NCBI RefSeq assembly: GCF_020733705.1
Contig: NZ_JAJFZM010000001.1
Coordinates: forward strand, 248,001-312,000
DNA length: 64,000 nucleotides
DNA from: Nocardia australiensis
GTDB lineage: Bacteria; Actinomycetota; Actinomycetes; Mycobacteriales; Mycobacteriaceae
Direction: 5' to 3'
Shown here: positions 32,901-41,898 of the stretch, one piece after another
Layout: each line of letters opens with the position of its first letter
Position numbering within the stretch: the first letter of the stretch is position 1
Translations under genes and position numbers: made by a program
Notes under the pieces: model-generated
What the model saw: only the letters and a program-made list of their open reading frames with translations
The model's database searches: none
Told to the model about the DNA's origin: nothing

Positions 32901-33752
32901 GCCGACCCGCCCGACGCCGTCGCGATCACGGACGGACTGCGCGGCGAGGTCGGCGTCGATGACATTCGATTCCACTATCCGGGCACCACGACTCCGGCCC
33001 TTGACGATGTGACACTCCGCATTCCCGCAGGCTCCACCCTCGCACTTGTCGGCCCGACCGGCGCAGGCAAATCCACGATCGTCAAACTCCTCGCCCGCCT
33101 CTACGATCTCCCCGCCGACGATGACGTGACGACCGGCGCGATCCGAGTCGACGGCGTCGACCTTCGCGACTACCGCCTCGCCGACTATCGGTCCAGGCTC
33201 GGCATCGTCCCGCAGGAAGCTCACCTGTTCACCGGTGACGTCGCGAGCAACATCGCATTCGGGAAACCATCGGCGACCGTGTCGGAGATCACTGCCGCCG
33301 CGAGATCGGTTGGTGCCGCCGACATGATCGCCGCGCTGCCGCTCGGCATGCGTCAGCCGATCGGCGAACGCGGTCGCGGACTGTCGGCGGGACAACGTCA
33401 GCTCGTCGCGCTGGCACGGGCCGAGCTGGTCGATCCGGATCTGCTACTGCTGGACGAGGCCACCGCGACGCTCGACCCGGATGCCGAGGCCGCGGTGCTG
33501 GTAGCGAGCCGATCGCTGGCTCGCGGCCGGACCACCGTGGTCGTCGCGCACCGGCTCGGCACCGCCGCGCGGGCGGACCGGATCGCTGTCGTCGATCATG
33601 GAAAGATCGCGGAAATCGGCACGCACGACGAACTGCTGGCCGCCGCCGGACCGTATTCCCGGCTATGGGCGGCGGCCCGGGGAACGGAGGGAATATCCTC
33701 GGTCACGGACGAGTCGTCATCTAAGGGATGGGGTCCGTCGGGTGGTCAGTAG
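29952..33752 (+). CDS. Fused two-half ABC exporter (TMD-NBD-TMD-NBD)
   Basis: A 1266-residue exporter. TMD1 (about 25-300), NBD1 (about 335-590), linker, TMD2 (about 665-950), NBD2 (about 985-1245). NBD1 has Walker A GPAGSGKTT (Lys380) and signature LSGGQRQR (524-531), but Walker B ends Asp548-Asp549, not Asp-Glu, and the Q-loop is FDD. About 45 low-complexity residues (about 403-449) are inserted before its Q-loop. NBD2 has GPTGAGKST (Lys1040), signature LSAGQRQL (from 1144) and Asp1168-Glu1169. This asymmetry is like heterodimeric exporters in which one site does not hydrolyse. The layout resembles Rv0194-type fused exporters (from memory). The TTG at 29952 is chosen because upstream in-frame sequence overlaps the permease gene; its ribosome site is weak. 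Confidence 0.88.
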   Translation: MSEIDVHRRGWIRRLWAESRSYGGVLALLVAAVVAGALVEIAAPLLTKRALDAAGAGDTAVIGTVAGLLALLAVGRFCAAFGRRALAGRLSLDVQHRLRLQLLGSLQRLDGAGQDAIRTGQVVSRSITDLQLVQGLLALAPLSSMALLEFLLAAGVMVWLSAPLAAVALLVVPAITLVVYRMRPRLYAATWSAQQRAADVAQHVEETVTGVRVVKGFGQEARMVNVLERHGRTLYAERMRAAGINARFTPSVSAIPQIGLVAVIAFGGTLALHGAIGIGTFLAFAAYVATMTSTARTMTSVVIMAQLTRAAAERVYQVIDTAPTIADPATPSTLPDGPLGIEIDSLTFGFDTERPVLRDLDLTVRPGETVAIIGPAGSGKTTLSLLLPRFYTPDSGSIRLFGTETDTAAAQFAHPELSDTRLSRVEHPTDGLAAAAEERTDAGHAQPAIDIADVRAADLRSAIGVVFDDPFLFSDTIAANIALGEPDATDADIRHAAKLAAADEFITELSDGYDTVVGERGLTLSGGQRQRIALARALLARPRILVLDDATSAVDAVTEAAIFGTLSDQGGRTTLILAHRESTLAHADRVIRLPAPAGHHTVEHLDTAALPTPIARGPRAGGGSRSMMGAVADLSETPELRRDIERLPPATEQPGLDDERLRRPDPGFRLARLLRPVRWLVLGVISLLAMDAVLGIAFPPLVRYAIDTGIGHDNSGALATAAIVGLALVAAGWVVGAAATVFTARTGERVLYGLRVRSYAHLQRLGLDYYERELSGRIMTRMTTDVDALSTFLQTGVATALIGGLTLIGIAVALLVIDAALATTVLVALPPLLVATMLFRRVSSTAYTVSREHISVVNADFQENVSGLRAVQANRHEPRAAHRFAQYSQRYRNSRMRAQRAIALYFAFVIAWADLALAAVVFVGARDVANGTTSPGTLIAFVLYLELLFGPILQLSQVFDGYQQARVGLRRIGELLRTPSSIAADPPDAVAITDGLRGEVGVDDIRFHYPGTTTPALDDVTLRIPAGSTLALVGPTGAGKSTIVKLLARLYDLPADDDVTTGAIRVDGVDLRDYRLADYRSRLGIVPQEAHLFTGDVASNIAFGKPSATVSEITAAARSVGAADMIAALPLGMRQPIGERGRGLSAGQRQLVALARAELVDPDLLLLDEATATLDPDAEAAVLVASRSLARGRTTVVVAHRLGTAARADRIAVVDHGKIAEIGTHDELLAAAGPYSRLWAAARGTEGISSVTDESSSKGWGPSGGQ

Positions 33753-33875
33753 ATCCGCCGGTTTGCTGCTGGGCCTATCCTCAGATAGGGCGCATCGGCG
33801 CGCATCAGCTGATCCCCGTGCCGGGCACGTCACAAACGTCGCAGCGCGAAGAACGAAATGAGGCGAACACCTGCT

Positions 33876-36800
33876 GTGAGCAGCTCAACTTCCCAGTTCG
33901 GACAGAACCAGTGGCTAGTCGATGAGATGTATCAGAAGTTCAAACAGGATCCATCTTCGGTAGATGAGAGTTGGCATGAGTTCCTCGCTGATTACACGCC
34001 CGAAGTCACTGGTGATTCCGGTAACAGCCAGCCCGCCGCAGCCGCGCCGGTCGTCGCGGCACCCAGCCCCGCGCCGGCTCCCGCCGCAGTAGCTCCCGCC
34101 GCACCGGCTCCCACCCCGGCCCCGGCTCCCACCCCGGCCCCGGCTCCTACTCCGGCTCCAGCCGTAGCGCGGCCCACCGTCGCGGCCAAGGCCACCACGC
34201 GCACCCCACAGACCACCCCGGCGCCCATCTCGAACGCGGCGCCCACCTCCGGCGGCCCCAAGCCCGCCGGACCCGCCTCAGACGAGACGAAGGTGCTGCG
34301 CGGCGCGGCCGCCGCGATCGTGAAGAACATGTCCGCCTCGCTGACCATCCCCACCGCGACGAGCGTGCGTGCCATCCCGGCGAAGCTGATGATCGACAAC
34401 CGGCTGGTTATCAACAACCACCTCGCCCGCACCCGGGGCGGCAAGATCTCCTTCACCCACCTGCTCGGCTACGCGATCGTGCAGGGGGTCAAGGCATTCC
34501 CCAATATGAACCGGCACTTCACCGAGGTCGACGGCAAGCCGAACGCGGTCACTCCCGCGCACACCAACCTCGGCCTGGCCATCGACCTGCGGGGCAAGGA
34601 CGGCAGCCGCACGCTGGCCGTGGCCGCCATCAAGGGCTGCGAAGAGATGTCGTTCGGGCAGTTCCACACTGCCTACGAGGACATCGTGCGCCGGGCTCGT
34701 GACGGCAAGCTGACCACCGAGGACTTCACCGGCGTCACCGTCTCGCTGACCAACCCGGGCACCATCGGCACCGTGCACTCGGTGCCCAGGCTGATGCCGG
34801 GTCAGGGTGCGATCGTCGGCGCGGGGGCCATGGAGTACCCGGCCGAGTTCCAGGGCATGAGTGAGGAGCGCATCGCCGATATCGGTATCGGCAAGCTGAT
34901 GACGCTGACCTCCACCTACGATCACCGCATCATCCAGGGCGCGGAGTCCGGCGACTTCCTGCGCACCATCCACCAGCTGCTGATCAGCGACGAGTTCTAC
35001 GACGAGATCTTCCACGGTCTCGGGGTGCCCTACGAACCGGTCCGCTGGCGCAAGGACATCCGCGAGCGCGGCGTCGACAAGAGCTCCCGGGTGCTGGAAA
35101 TGATTGCGGCCTACCGTAATCGCGGTCACCTGATGGCCGACACCGATCCGCTGCGGCTGGTGAAGGACAAGTTCCGCAGCCACCCCGACCTCGATGTCAC
35201 CCAGCACGGCCTGACCCTGTGGGATCTGGACCGCGAGTTCAACGTCGGCGGCTTCCACGGACAGGAGCGGATGAAGCTGCGCGACGTGCTCTCGGTGCTG
35301 CGCGACGCGTACTGCCGCCACGTCGGCGTGGAGTACACCCACATCCTCGAGACCGAGCAGCTGCAGTGGATCCAGGAGCGGGTCGAGCAGAAGCACGCGA
35401 AACCGACTGTCGCGCAACAGAAGTACATCCTGAACCGGTTGAACGCGGCGGAGGCGTTCGAGACCTTCCTGCAGACCAAGTACGTCGGCCAGAAGCGCTT
35501 CTCGCTCGAGGGCGCCGAGACCGTCATCCCGATGATGGACGCGGTCATCGACCAGTGCGCCGAGCACTCGCTCGACGAGGTCATCATCGGTATGCCGCAC
35601 CGCGGTCGCCTCAATGTGCTGGCCAATATCGTCGGCAAGCCGTACTCGAAGATCTTCACCGAGTTCGAGGGCAACATGAACCCGGCGGGCGCGCACGGCT
35701 CGGGCGACGTGAAGTACCACCTCGGCGCACACGGCACCTACCTGCAGATGTTCGGCGACAACGAGATCGACGTCTCGCTGACCGCCAACCCGTCGCACCT
35801 CGAGGCGGTCGACCCGGTGCTAGAGGGTCTGGCCCGCGCCAAGCAGGACATCCTCGACAAGGGCGACGGCCCCGAGGGCTACTCCGTTGTCCCGTTGATG
35901 CTCCACGGTGACGCGGCGTTCGCCGGTCAGGGCGTGGTCGCCGAAACGCTGAACCTGTCGGGTCTGCGCGGCTACCGCGTCGGCGGCACCATCCACATCG
36001 TGGTGAACAACCAGATCGGTTTCACCACGGCACCGGAGAACAGCCGTACCACCGAATACTCGACGGACATCGCGAAGTTCATCGGTGCGCCGATCTTCCA
36101 CGTCAACGGCGACGACCCGGAATCGTGTGACTGGGTGGCACGCCTCGCGGTGGACTTCAAGCAGAAGTTCCGCAAGGACGTCGTGATCGACATGATCTGC
36201 TACCGGCGCCGTGGCCACAACGAGGGCGACGACCCGTCGATGACCCAGCCGTACATGTACGACGTCATCGATACCAAGCGTTCGGTCCGCAAGGCGTACA
36301 CCGAGAGCCTGATCGGCCGTGGCGACATCTCCATGAAAGAGGCCGAGGACGCCCTGCGCGACTACCAGGGTCAGCTGGAGCGGGTCTTCAACGAGGTCCG
36401 TGAGCTGGAGAAGTACACCCCGGAGCCGAGCGAATCCGTCGAGGGCGACCAGCAGGTGCCGACCACCGTCGTGACGGCCGTCGATAAGACGGTGCTGCAG
36501 CGCATCGGCGACGCGTTCCTCAATGTGCCCGACGGGTTCAGTGTGCACCCGCGCGTCAAGCCGGTGCTCGAGAAACGTCGCGAGATGGCCTACGAGGGCA
36601 AGGTCGACTGGGCCTTCGCCGAACTCATGGCCTTCGGCACGCTGATCGATGAGGGCACGGCCGTGCGGCTCACCGGCCAGGACTCGCGTCGTGGCACGTT
36701 CACTCAGCGGCATTCGGTGATCATCGACCGCAAGACCGCCGAGGAGTACACCCCGCTGCACAACATCGGCAGCTCCAACCCCGGTTGGTTCGCGGTGCAC

Positions 36801-37655
36801 GACTCGGCGCTGAGTGAATACGCGGCGGTCGGCTTCGAGTACGGCTACTCACTCGGTAACCCCGGCGCACTCGTGTTGTGGGAGGCGCAGTTCGGTGACT
36901 TCGTCAACGGCGCGCAGTCGATCATCGACGAGTTCATCTCCTCCGGTGAGGCCAAGTGGGGCCAGCTCTCGAATGTCGCGCTGCTGCTGCCGCACGGCCA
37001 CGAAGGCCAGGGTCCCGACCACACCTCCGGTCGTATCGAGCGATTCCTGCAGCTGTGCGCCGAGGGCTCGATGACCGTCGCGGTGCCGTCCACGCCGGCG
37101 AACTACTTCCACCTGCTGCGGCGTCACGCGCTCGATGGCATCCGTCGCCCGCTGATCGTCTTCACCCCGAAGTCGATGCTGCGCAACAAGGCCGTGGTGT
37201 CGGACCTGAAGGACTTCACCGAATCGAAGTTCCACTCGGTGTTCAACGAGCCCACCTACGAGCAGGGCATCGGTGACGGCAGCAAGGTCAAGCGGGTCCT
37301 GATGACCAGCGGCAAGCTCTACTACGAGTTGGTCGCGGCGAAGGCCAAGGACAACCGCGAGGACGTCGCGATCGTGCGGATCGAGCAGCTCTACCCGCTG
37401 CCCAAGTTCCGCCTCAACGAGGCCCTTGCCAGCTACCCCAAGGCCACCGACATCGCCTGGGTCCAGGAGGAACCGGCCAACCAGGGCGCCTGGCCGTTCT
37501 TCGGCCTCAACCTCCCCGAGATCCTCCCGGAGCGCTTCACCAAGCTCCGCCGCATCTCGCGGCGCGCAATGTCGGCCCCCTCTTCGGGCTCCAGCAAGGT
37601 GCACGCGGTGGAACAGCAAGAAATCATCGACGAAGCCTTCGAGCCCACCAGCTAG
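33876..37655 (+). CDS. kgd: Multifunctional 2-oxoglutarate decarboxylase/dehydrogenase (Kgd/SucA)
   Basis: A 1259-residue thiamine-diphosphate enzyme of the TCA cycle. It decarboxylates 2-oxoglutarate and supports E1o/E2o-type activity through a built-in acyltransferase. Layout: short N-terminal E1 tag ([16 protein letters not shown]...[10 protein letters not shown]), a Pro/Ala linker with an 18 bp tandem repeat, a succinyltransferase domain (from [19 protein letters not shown] to about residue 355, with TYDHRIIQG holding the catalytic His-Arg), then the E1 domain with [36 protein letters not shown] and VNNQIGFTT for cofactor binding. The GTG at 33876 gives the N-terminus typical of Kgd; an in-frame ATG at 33858 adds six residues. 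It is monocistronic, ended by the hairpin at 37675. Kgd is controlled by GarA-type FHA proteins in mycobacteria. Confidence 0.97.
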   Translation: MSSSTSQFGQNQWLVDEMYQKFKQDPSSVDESWHEFLADYTPEVTGDSGNSQPAAAAPVVAAPSPAPAPAAVAPAAPAPTPAPAPTPAPAPTPAPAVARPTVAAKATTRTPQTTPAPISNAAPTSGGPKPAGPASDETKVLRGAAAAIVKNMSASLTIPTATSVRAIPAKLMIDNRLVINNHLARTRGGKISFTHLLGYAIVQGVKAFPNMNRHFTEVDGKPNAVTPAHTNLGLAIDLRGKDGSRTLAVAAIKGCEEMSFGQFHTAYEDIVRRARDGKLTTEDFTGVTVSLTNPGTIGTVHSVPRLMPGQGAIVGAGAMEYPAEFQGMSEERIADIGIGKLMTLTSTYDHRIIQGAESGDFLRTIHQLLISDEFYDEIFHGLGVPYEPVRWRKDIRERGVDKSSRVLEMIAAYRNRGHLMADTDPLRLVKDKFRSHPDLDVTQHGLTLWDLDREFNVGGFHGQERMKLRDVLSVLRDAYCRHVGVEYTHILETEQLQWIQERVEQKHAKPTVAQQKYILNRLNAAEAFETFLQTKYVGQKRFSLEGAETVIPMMDAVIDQCAEHSLDEVIIGMPHRGRLNVLANIVGKPYSKIFTEFEGNMNPAGAHGSGDVKYHLGAHGTYLQMFGDNEIDVSLTANPSHLEAVDPVLEGLARAKQDILDKGDGPEGYSVVPLMLHGDAAFAGQGVVAETLNLSGLRGYRVGGTIHIVVNNQIGFTTAPENSRTTEYSTDIAKFIGAPIFHVNGDDPESCDWVARLAVDFKQKFRKDVVIDMICYRRRGHNEGDDPSMTQPYMYDVIDTKRSVRKAYTESLIGRGDISMKEAEDALRDYQGQLERVFNEVRELEKYTPEPSESVEGDQQVPTTVVTAVDKTVLQRIGDAFLNVPDGFSVHPRVKPVLEKRREMAYEGKVDWAFAELMAFGTLIDEGTAVRLTGQDSRRGTFTQRHSVIIDRKTAEEYTPLHNIGSSNPGWFAVHDSALSEYAAVGFEYGYSLGNPGALVLWEAQFGDFVNGAQSIIDEFISSGEAKWGQLSNVALLLPHGHEGQGPDHTSGRIERFLQLCAEGSMTVAVPSTPANYFHLLRRHALDGIRRPLIVFTPKSMLRNKAVVSDLKDFTESKFHSVFNEPTYEQGIGDGSKVKRVLMTSGKLYYELVAAKAKDNREDVAIVRIEQLYPLPKFRLNEALASYPKATDIAWVQEEPANQGAWPFFGLNLPEILPERFTKLRRISRRAMSAPSSGSSKVHAVEQQEIIDEAFEPTS
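34105..34158 (+). repeat. Three tandem 18 bp units in the Kgd linker
   Basis: Units at 34105-34122, 34123-34140 and 34141-34158. The first two are identical and the third has two differences. They encode repeated Pro-Ala-Pro-Thr-Pro-Ala in the flexible linker between the N-terminal tag and the acyltransferase domain. Copy number is likely to vary between strains. Confidence 0.75.
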
Positions 37656-37674
37656 TCGGCTAACCCGTCAACCC

Positions 37675-37730
37675 AACGCCGGACCGGATCTGCTCCACAC
37701 CAGAGCAATTCGGCCCGGCGTTGCTGTTTT
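37675..37730 (+). terminator. Intrinsic terminator after kgd
   Basis: Outer stem AACGCCGG (37675-37682) pairs with CCGGCGTT (37715-37722). An inner stem TGCTC/GAGCA lies around a seven-base loop. A TGTTTT run follows to 37730. It lies 19 bases after the kgd stop. Confidence 0.75.
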
Positions 37731-37754
37731 CACCCGCGGGGCGCGGGGTATCGA

Positions 37755-38096
37755 TCAGCCGCCGTTGAGGCCGGTGGAGAATTTGACGACCACCTTCTCA
37801 TCGGTGACATCCTGGACCGTGATGGCGATGCCCTCGGCGGATTGGCTGTGGCCGACGGGGACGGTGACCTCCTGGCCACCCACCTTAAGAGTGGTCTGAT
37901 TACCGTCCACGGCGACGAGTTCCGCGTCCACACCGAGGACGCTCACCTTCGCGTTCACACCACGATTGAAGGTGACCGTGCAGCCGCTGGTATCGCATTC
38001 GGACTTCGCGCCCGAGCCTTCGATGGTGCAGGCGGCCACCGCGAACGGGGCGAGCAGGGTGAGCAGACACAGGACGATCAGCCGTCGAACAGACAT
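37755..38096 (-). CDS. Small lipoprotein with beta-rich domain
   Basis: A 113-residue lipoprotein candidate: basic start (SVRR), hydrophobic LIVLCLLTLLAPF and lipobox VAAC. The mature ~92 residues contain a Cys pair (ECDTSGC) and alternating beta strands with the pattern VNAKVSVLGVDAELVAVDGNQTTLKVGGQEVTVPVG. No family is recognised; it looks like a small immunoglobulin-like or beta-sandwich lipoprotein. The ATG at 38096 is the start that places the signal peptide at the N-terminus; the longer reading frame to 38213 has no signal and no ribosome site. It is convergent with kgd, sharing the terminator region. Confidence 0.72.
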   Translation of the reverse strand: MSVRRLIVLCLLTLLAPFAVAACTIEGSGAKSECDTSGCTVTFNRGVNAKVSVLGVDAELVAVDGNQTTLKVGGQEVTVPVGHSQSAEGIAITVQDVTDEKVVVKFSTGLNGG

Positions 38097-38205
38097 GCCG
38101 CCGAGTGTAGGGCGAATCCTCGCGATCGCATCCGGACGGCGATCCCCACCAGCGGGCTCCGGCGAGAATGATTGTGGCGGGTTCGAACCGCCGCAGGCAC
38201 CGAGC

Positions 38206-38841
38206 CTATTCACGCAAGGCGGCAGCGAGCGTGGGGCTGAGCGAAAGAGCGAGTGCCAGTAGGGATTCCACGAGTAGGTCGACCAATTGTTCGCGGGTGA
38301 TCGGTTCGTCGCGCAGCCAGCTCAGCGTGGTTTCCTCGACGAACGCGATCCAGCCTCGGACGGCGAGGGTGAGGCGGGGGCGGTCGGTGTCATCCATCGG
38401 AATGGGGGCTTCGGTGAGAATGATCGCGACAATGGCGTCGCGGGTTTGGTCGACCAGCGGGACCACATCGGGGCTGGCGCTGGTAGGACCGCGCAGCAGC
38501 GACTGATACGACGTGCGGTTCTCGCTGACGTAGCCGATGTAGCGCTCGATGCAATCGCGCAGCATATCGAAGACGCCGAGATTGCGGTCGGGGGTGACGG
38601 TTTCCAGCAGTTCGGCGTTGGCGTGGCGGACGATCGCGAGCTGGAAGTCCTGTTTGGTCGGGAAGTAGTGGAACAGCAGGCCACGGGAGATGCCCGCCTG
38701 TTCGGCGATCTCGGTGATGGAGATGTCTTCGACGGCACGTTCGCCGAGCATCTCGGCGCCCAGGGTGATCAACTGCGTGCGGCGCTCGCCCGGGCTGAGC
38801 CGGGTGCGCTTTACGGTTTCGCCGATGCCTTTGGTACTCAC
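38206..38841 (-). CDS. TetR-family transcriptional regulator
   Basis: A 211-residue repressor-type protein. The N-terminal helix-turn-helix (about residues 19-65) reads SPGERRTQLITLGAEMLG then ISITEIAEQAGISRGLLFHYFPTKQDF, a clear TetR head. The ligand domain (about 75-205) includes LTLAVRGWIAFVEETTLSWL, typical of regulators of lipid or xenobiotic genes. It is divergent from the Baeyer-Villiger-type monooxygenase gene; a perfect 9+9 bp palindrome lies in the 69 bp between the two starts. It therefore probably represses itself and the monooxygenase-SDR operon until a lipophilic ligand binds (inference). Confidence 0.93.
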   Translation of the reverse strand: MSTKGIGETVKRTRLSPGERRTQLITLGAEMLGERAVEDISITEIAEQAGISRGLLFHYFPTKQDFQLAIVRHANAELLETVTPDRNLGVFDMLRDCIERYIGYVSENRTSYQSLLRGPTSASPDVVPLVDQTRDAIVAIILTEAPIPMDDTDRPRLTLAVRGWIAFVEETTLSWLRDEPITREQLVDLLVESLLALALSLSPTLAAALRE

Positions 38842-38860
38842 GCCGACTATCTTACTGAAC

Positions 38861-38883
38861 GCGAGTCAATACCGTTGACTCGC
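38861..38883. promoter_or_regulatory. Perfect 9+9 bp palindrome, probable TetR operator
   Basis: GCGAGTCAA (38861-38869), spacer TACCG, then TTGACTCGC (38875-38883). The right arm contains a -35-like TTGACT, and a partial half-site (ACTCAA) follows. It sits 20 bases upstream of the regulator start and 27 upstream of the monooxygenase ATG, ideal for occluding both promoters. Confidence 0.75.
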
Positions 38884-38910
38884 ACTCAATAAGCCCGTAG
38901 GGTTTCTTAC

Positions 38911-40449
38911 ATGAGTCGCAAGGTTACAGACAAAGCTGTCGCCAACCTCCCCGTCCGCCATGTGAAGACCGTCATCATCGGCAGCGGGTTCGCCGGGCTC
39001 GGCCTGGCCATCAGGTTGACCCAGCAGGGCCGCAACGATTTCCTGGTCCTGGAGCGCGGCAGCGATGTCGGTGGCACCTGGCGCGACAACACTTACCCCG
39101 GCGCGGCCTGCGACGTGCCCTCACACCTGTACTCGTACTCCTTCGCACTGAACCCGGACTGGTCGCGCTCGTTCTCCAAGCAGGGCGAAATCCAGCAGTA
39201 CATCCAGGGCGTCGCCAAGAAGTACAACGTGCTCGACAAGCACATTTTCGACTGCGACGTGACCAGCGCCCGCTGGAACAGCGACACTTCCCAGTGGGAG
39301 GTCGAGTCGACCAAGGGCAGCTTCACCGCCGACACCGTGGTCTCGGCGGTCGGCGCGCTGTGCGAGCCCGCACTACCGGATATCAAGGGCATCACCGGTT
39401 TCGAGGGTGCGGTCTTCCACTCGGCCCGCTGGAACCACGACGCCGACCTGACCGGCAAGCGCGTCGCCGTAATCGGCACCGGCGCCTCGGCCATCCAGAT
39501 CGTGCCGTCCATCGCACCGATGGTCGCCCATCTCGACGTGTACCAGCGCACCGCGCCGTGGCTGCTGCCCCGTATGGACCGGCCGTACACGCGACCCGAG
39601 CGCCTGGCCTTCAAACACATCCCCGGCTTCCAGCGCCTTTCGCGCGCCGCCATCTACGCCGCACGCGAAACCCAGGTCGTCGGTCTGGCCAAGGTTCCCG
39701 CGCTCATGCAGGCATTCGAGCTGATCGCCAAGGCCAAACTGCGCTACGAGGTCCGCGATCGCGAACTGCGCGCCAAGGTGACCCCGAATTTCCGGATCGG
39801 CTGCAAGCGCATGCTGATCTCCAACGATTACTACCCGGCGCTGAGCCGCGACAACGTGGACGTGGTCACCGACGGCGTCGCCGAGGTGCGCAAGAACTCG
39901 ATCGTCACCAGGGACGGCACCGAGCGCGAGATCGACGCACTGGTCGTGGCCACCGGCTTCCACGTCACCGACTCCCCCGCGTACAACACCATCACCGGCA
40001 AGGACGGCCGCACGCTATCGGAGGTTTTCGACGATCTCGGGCAGCAGGGCTACAAGGGCTCGTCCATCGCCAACTTCCCCAATATGTTCTTCCTACTCGG
40101 ACCGAACGTCGGCCTCGGCCACACCTCGATGGTGTACATGATCGAATCGCAGATCAACTACATCGCCGACGCGCTGGCCACCGTGGACCGGCTCGGCCTG
40201 AACACCGTCGAGGTGCGCCGCGACATCCAGGACGCCTACAACGCGAGCCTGCGGAGCAAACTGGAAGGTAGCGTCTGGAACAACGGCGGCTGCGCCAGTT
40301 GGTACCTCGATAAGCACGGCAACAACACCACGCTGTGGCCGGACTTCACCTTCGAATTCCGCCGGTTGACCAAGTCATTCGATGTGGCCGCCTACGAGAC
40401 CAGTAGCGACAACTCCCGAAACAACCTGAAAGTGGTGACAGCACAGTGA
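38911..40449 (+). CDS. Flavin-containing Baeyer-Villiger-type monooxygenase
   Basis: A 512-residue FAD/NADPH monooxygenase that inserts oxygen into ketones or hydroxylates lipids. The N-terminal FAD Rossmann motif is GSGFAGL (24-30), followed by LERGSDVGGTWRDNTYPGAACDVPSHLYSYSF. The Baeyer-Villiger fingerprint FxGxxxHxxxW is present at 164-174 (FEGAVFHSARW), and the NADPH motif GTGASAIQ follows. VVATGFH precedes the last part. This is the MymA/EthA/AlmA type of enzyme. ATG start. Its stop overlaps the GTG of the SDR gene (GTGA). The operon organisation BVMO-SDR-lipase fragment resembles the mymA operon of M. tuberculosis. Regulation is probably by the divergent TetR. Confidence 0.94.
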   Translation: MSRKVTDKAVANLPVRHVKTVIIGSGFAGLGLAIRLTQQGRNDFLVLERGSDVGGTWRDNTYPGAACDVPSHLYSYSFALNPDWSRSFSKQGEIQQYIQGVAKKYNVLDKHIFDCDVTSARWNSDTSQWEVESTKGSFTADTVVSAVGALCEPALPDIKGITGFEGAVFHSARWNHDADLTGKRVAVIGTGASAIQIVPSIAPMVAHLDVYQRTAPWLLPRMDRPYTRPERLAFKHIPGFQRLSRAAIYAARETQVVGLAKVPALMQAFELIAKAKLRYEVRDRELRAKVTPNFRIGCKRMLISNDYYPALSRDNVDVVTDGVAEVRKNSIVTRDGTEREIDALVVATGFHVTDSPAYNTITGKDGRTLSEVFDDLGQQGYKGSSIANFPNMFFLLGPNVGLGHTSMVYMIESQINYIADALATVDRLGLNTVEVRRDIQDAYNASLRSKLEGSVWNNGGCASWYLDKHGNNTTLWPDFTFEFRRLTKSFDVAAYETSSDNSRNNLKVVTAQ

Positions 40450-41330
40450 ATGCAGCATCGCGTAGCGATTCCATGAGGGGCGGCGGTCGGGAGAAGGGTG
40501 GGCGCGATGATGCTTACTTTACGGACAAGGTCTGTGTGATTACGGGTGCGGGCTCCGGCATCGGCCGAGCGCTCGCCGAGAATCTGGCCAAGCGCGGCGC
40601 CAAGCTCGCGCTATCGGATATCGACGCCGAGGGGCTGGCCGAGACCGCGCGCCGCTGTGCGGCGCTCGGCGCCGAGGTCAAGTCCGATCCGCTCAATGTG
40701 GCCGAGCGCAAAGCGGTTCTGCTGTACGCCGAGGCCGTGCAGGCGCATTTCGGCACGGTGCACCAGATCTACAACAACGCAGGTATCGCATACCACGGCG
40801 AAGTGATCAAGTGCGAGTTCAAGGACATCGAGCGGATCATGGACGTCGACTTCTGGGGCGTCGTCAACGGCACCAAGGCGTTCCTGCCGCTGCTCATGGA
40901 GTCCGGCGCCGGTCACGTCGTCAATATCTCCAGCCTGTTCGGCCTGATCGCCGTGCCCGGCCAAAGTGCTTACAACTCCGCCAAGTTCGCGGTGCGCGGA
41001 TTCACCGAGTCGCTGCGTCAGGAAATGCTGGTCGGCAGGCATCCGGTGAAGGTGACCTGTGTGCATCCCGGCGGCATCAAGACCGCTGTCGCCCGCAACG
41101 CCACCTACGCCGATGGCATCGACGGCAAGAACGCGGCGTCGATGTTCGACGCGAAGCTGGCCATCCACACCCCGGAAATGGCCGCGCAGACCATCACCGA
41201 GGGCGTCCGCAAAGGTCACGGGCGGGTGCTGATCGGCTGGGAGGCGAAGCTGCTCGACGTGTTCGTCCGCGTCACCGCTTCCGGCTACCAGCGAATCGCG
41301 TCCGTCGTGAACCGCCGGTTCCTACCCTGA
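40446..41330 (+). CDS. Short-chain dehydrogenase/reductase
   Basis: A 294-residue NAD(P)-dependent oxidoreductase. Cofactor motif GAGSGIG (about 34-40), NNAG, then the catalytic Ser-Tyr-Lys in NISSLFGLIAVPGQSAYNSAKFA. The next segment GFTESLRQEM and the Pro-Gly turn VHPGGIKT are standard. It looks like the SDR partner of MymA-type monooxygenases, which oxidises an alcohol to the ketone substrate or reduces the product (inference). The GTG at 40446 overlaps the monooxygenase stop. An internal ATG at 40473 would remove nine residues, and the first ~23 residues are unusual (RSDSMRGGGREKGGRDD). It may also correspond to Rv1245c (from memory). Confidence 0.9.
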   Translation: MNAASRSDSMRGGGREKGGRDDAYFTDKVCVITGAGSGIGRALAENLAKRGAKLALSDIDAEGLAETARRCAALGAEVKSDPLNVAERKAVLLYAEAVQAHFGTVHQIYNNAGIAYHGEVIKCEFKDIERIMDVDFWGVVNGTKAFLPLLMESGAGHVVNISSLFGLIAVPGQSAYNSAKFAVRGFTESLRQEMLVGRHPVKVTCVHPGGIKTAVARNATYADGIDGKNAASMFDAKLAIHTPEMAAQTITEGVRKGHGRVLIGWEAKLLDVFVRVTASGYQRIASVVNRRFLP

Positions 41331-41348
41331 GCACTGTCGAGGGATCCC

Positions 41349-41717
41349 ATGCGTACGTTGAATATTCCGCGCGATCTGGTGGTCAGCAAGCCGTGGTCGC
41401 GTGCCTGCGCCGCCGCCTACCTCGGTGACGGTGACGGGCAGGATACCGGCTACGCGCCGCTGCACGGCACACTGACCGGGCTCCCGCCGACCTACGTCCA
41501 GGTCGACGTCAGCGAGCTGCTGCACACGCAATGCGTGGATTTGGTTGCCGCGTTGCGGGCAGCGGGCGTGCACGCCAGATTCACCGAGAGTCGTGGGCTA
41601 TGGCACGTTTCGCAATTGCAGGCGGCGCTCATCGCACCGGCCGCGGCGGTGCTGACGGAAATGTCCGGTTTCCTGCGCGAAGCCATCCAACCGGTCTCCG
41701 TTCGCGATTTAGGATAA
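41349..41717 (+). pseudogene. C-terminal remnant of a LipR/HSL-type alpha/beta hydrolase
   Basis: A 122-residue reading frame equal to the last third of a hormone-sensitive-lipase-family esterase. GLPPTYVQVDVSELLHTQCVDLVAALRAAGVHARFTESRGLWHVSQLQ contains the position of the catalytic Asp and the His (LWH), and the end LTEMSGFLREAI is typical. The oxyanion HGGG and the nucleophile GxSxG are absent, so it cannot be active. No matching N-terminal part is found in the upstream 18 bp or in other frames. It follows the SDR gene directly. In mymA-type operons a lipR gene occupies this position, so this is probably what remains of it after deletion. Confidence 0.7.
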
Positions 41718-41898
41718 AGCGGCAGCCGTGCCTTCGCTCGGCCGGACGCAGGACTATCGACGGACTGTGTCCGACCGCGCGGGTGCGGCGGCAACTCGGC
41801 GGAGATATTCGATTCGAACCGGTTTCCGGCGGTCGAACAGACGCAATGGTCGCAGGTGTCGTAGATTACTGGCGATTAACCCACGTGGAAGGGCACTG

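Noticed and set aside
34278..35798. Long minus-strand reading frame opposite kgd (506 codons)
   Set aside because: It mirrors the codon-biased kgd sequence, has no recognisable domain and no ribosome site; an antisense shadow in high-GC coding DNA.
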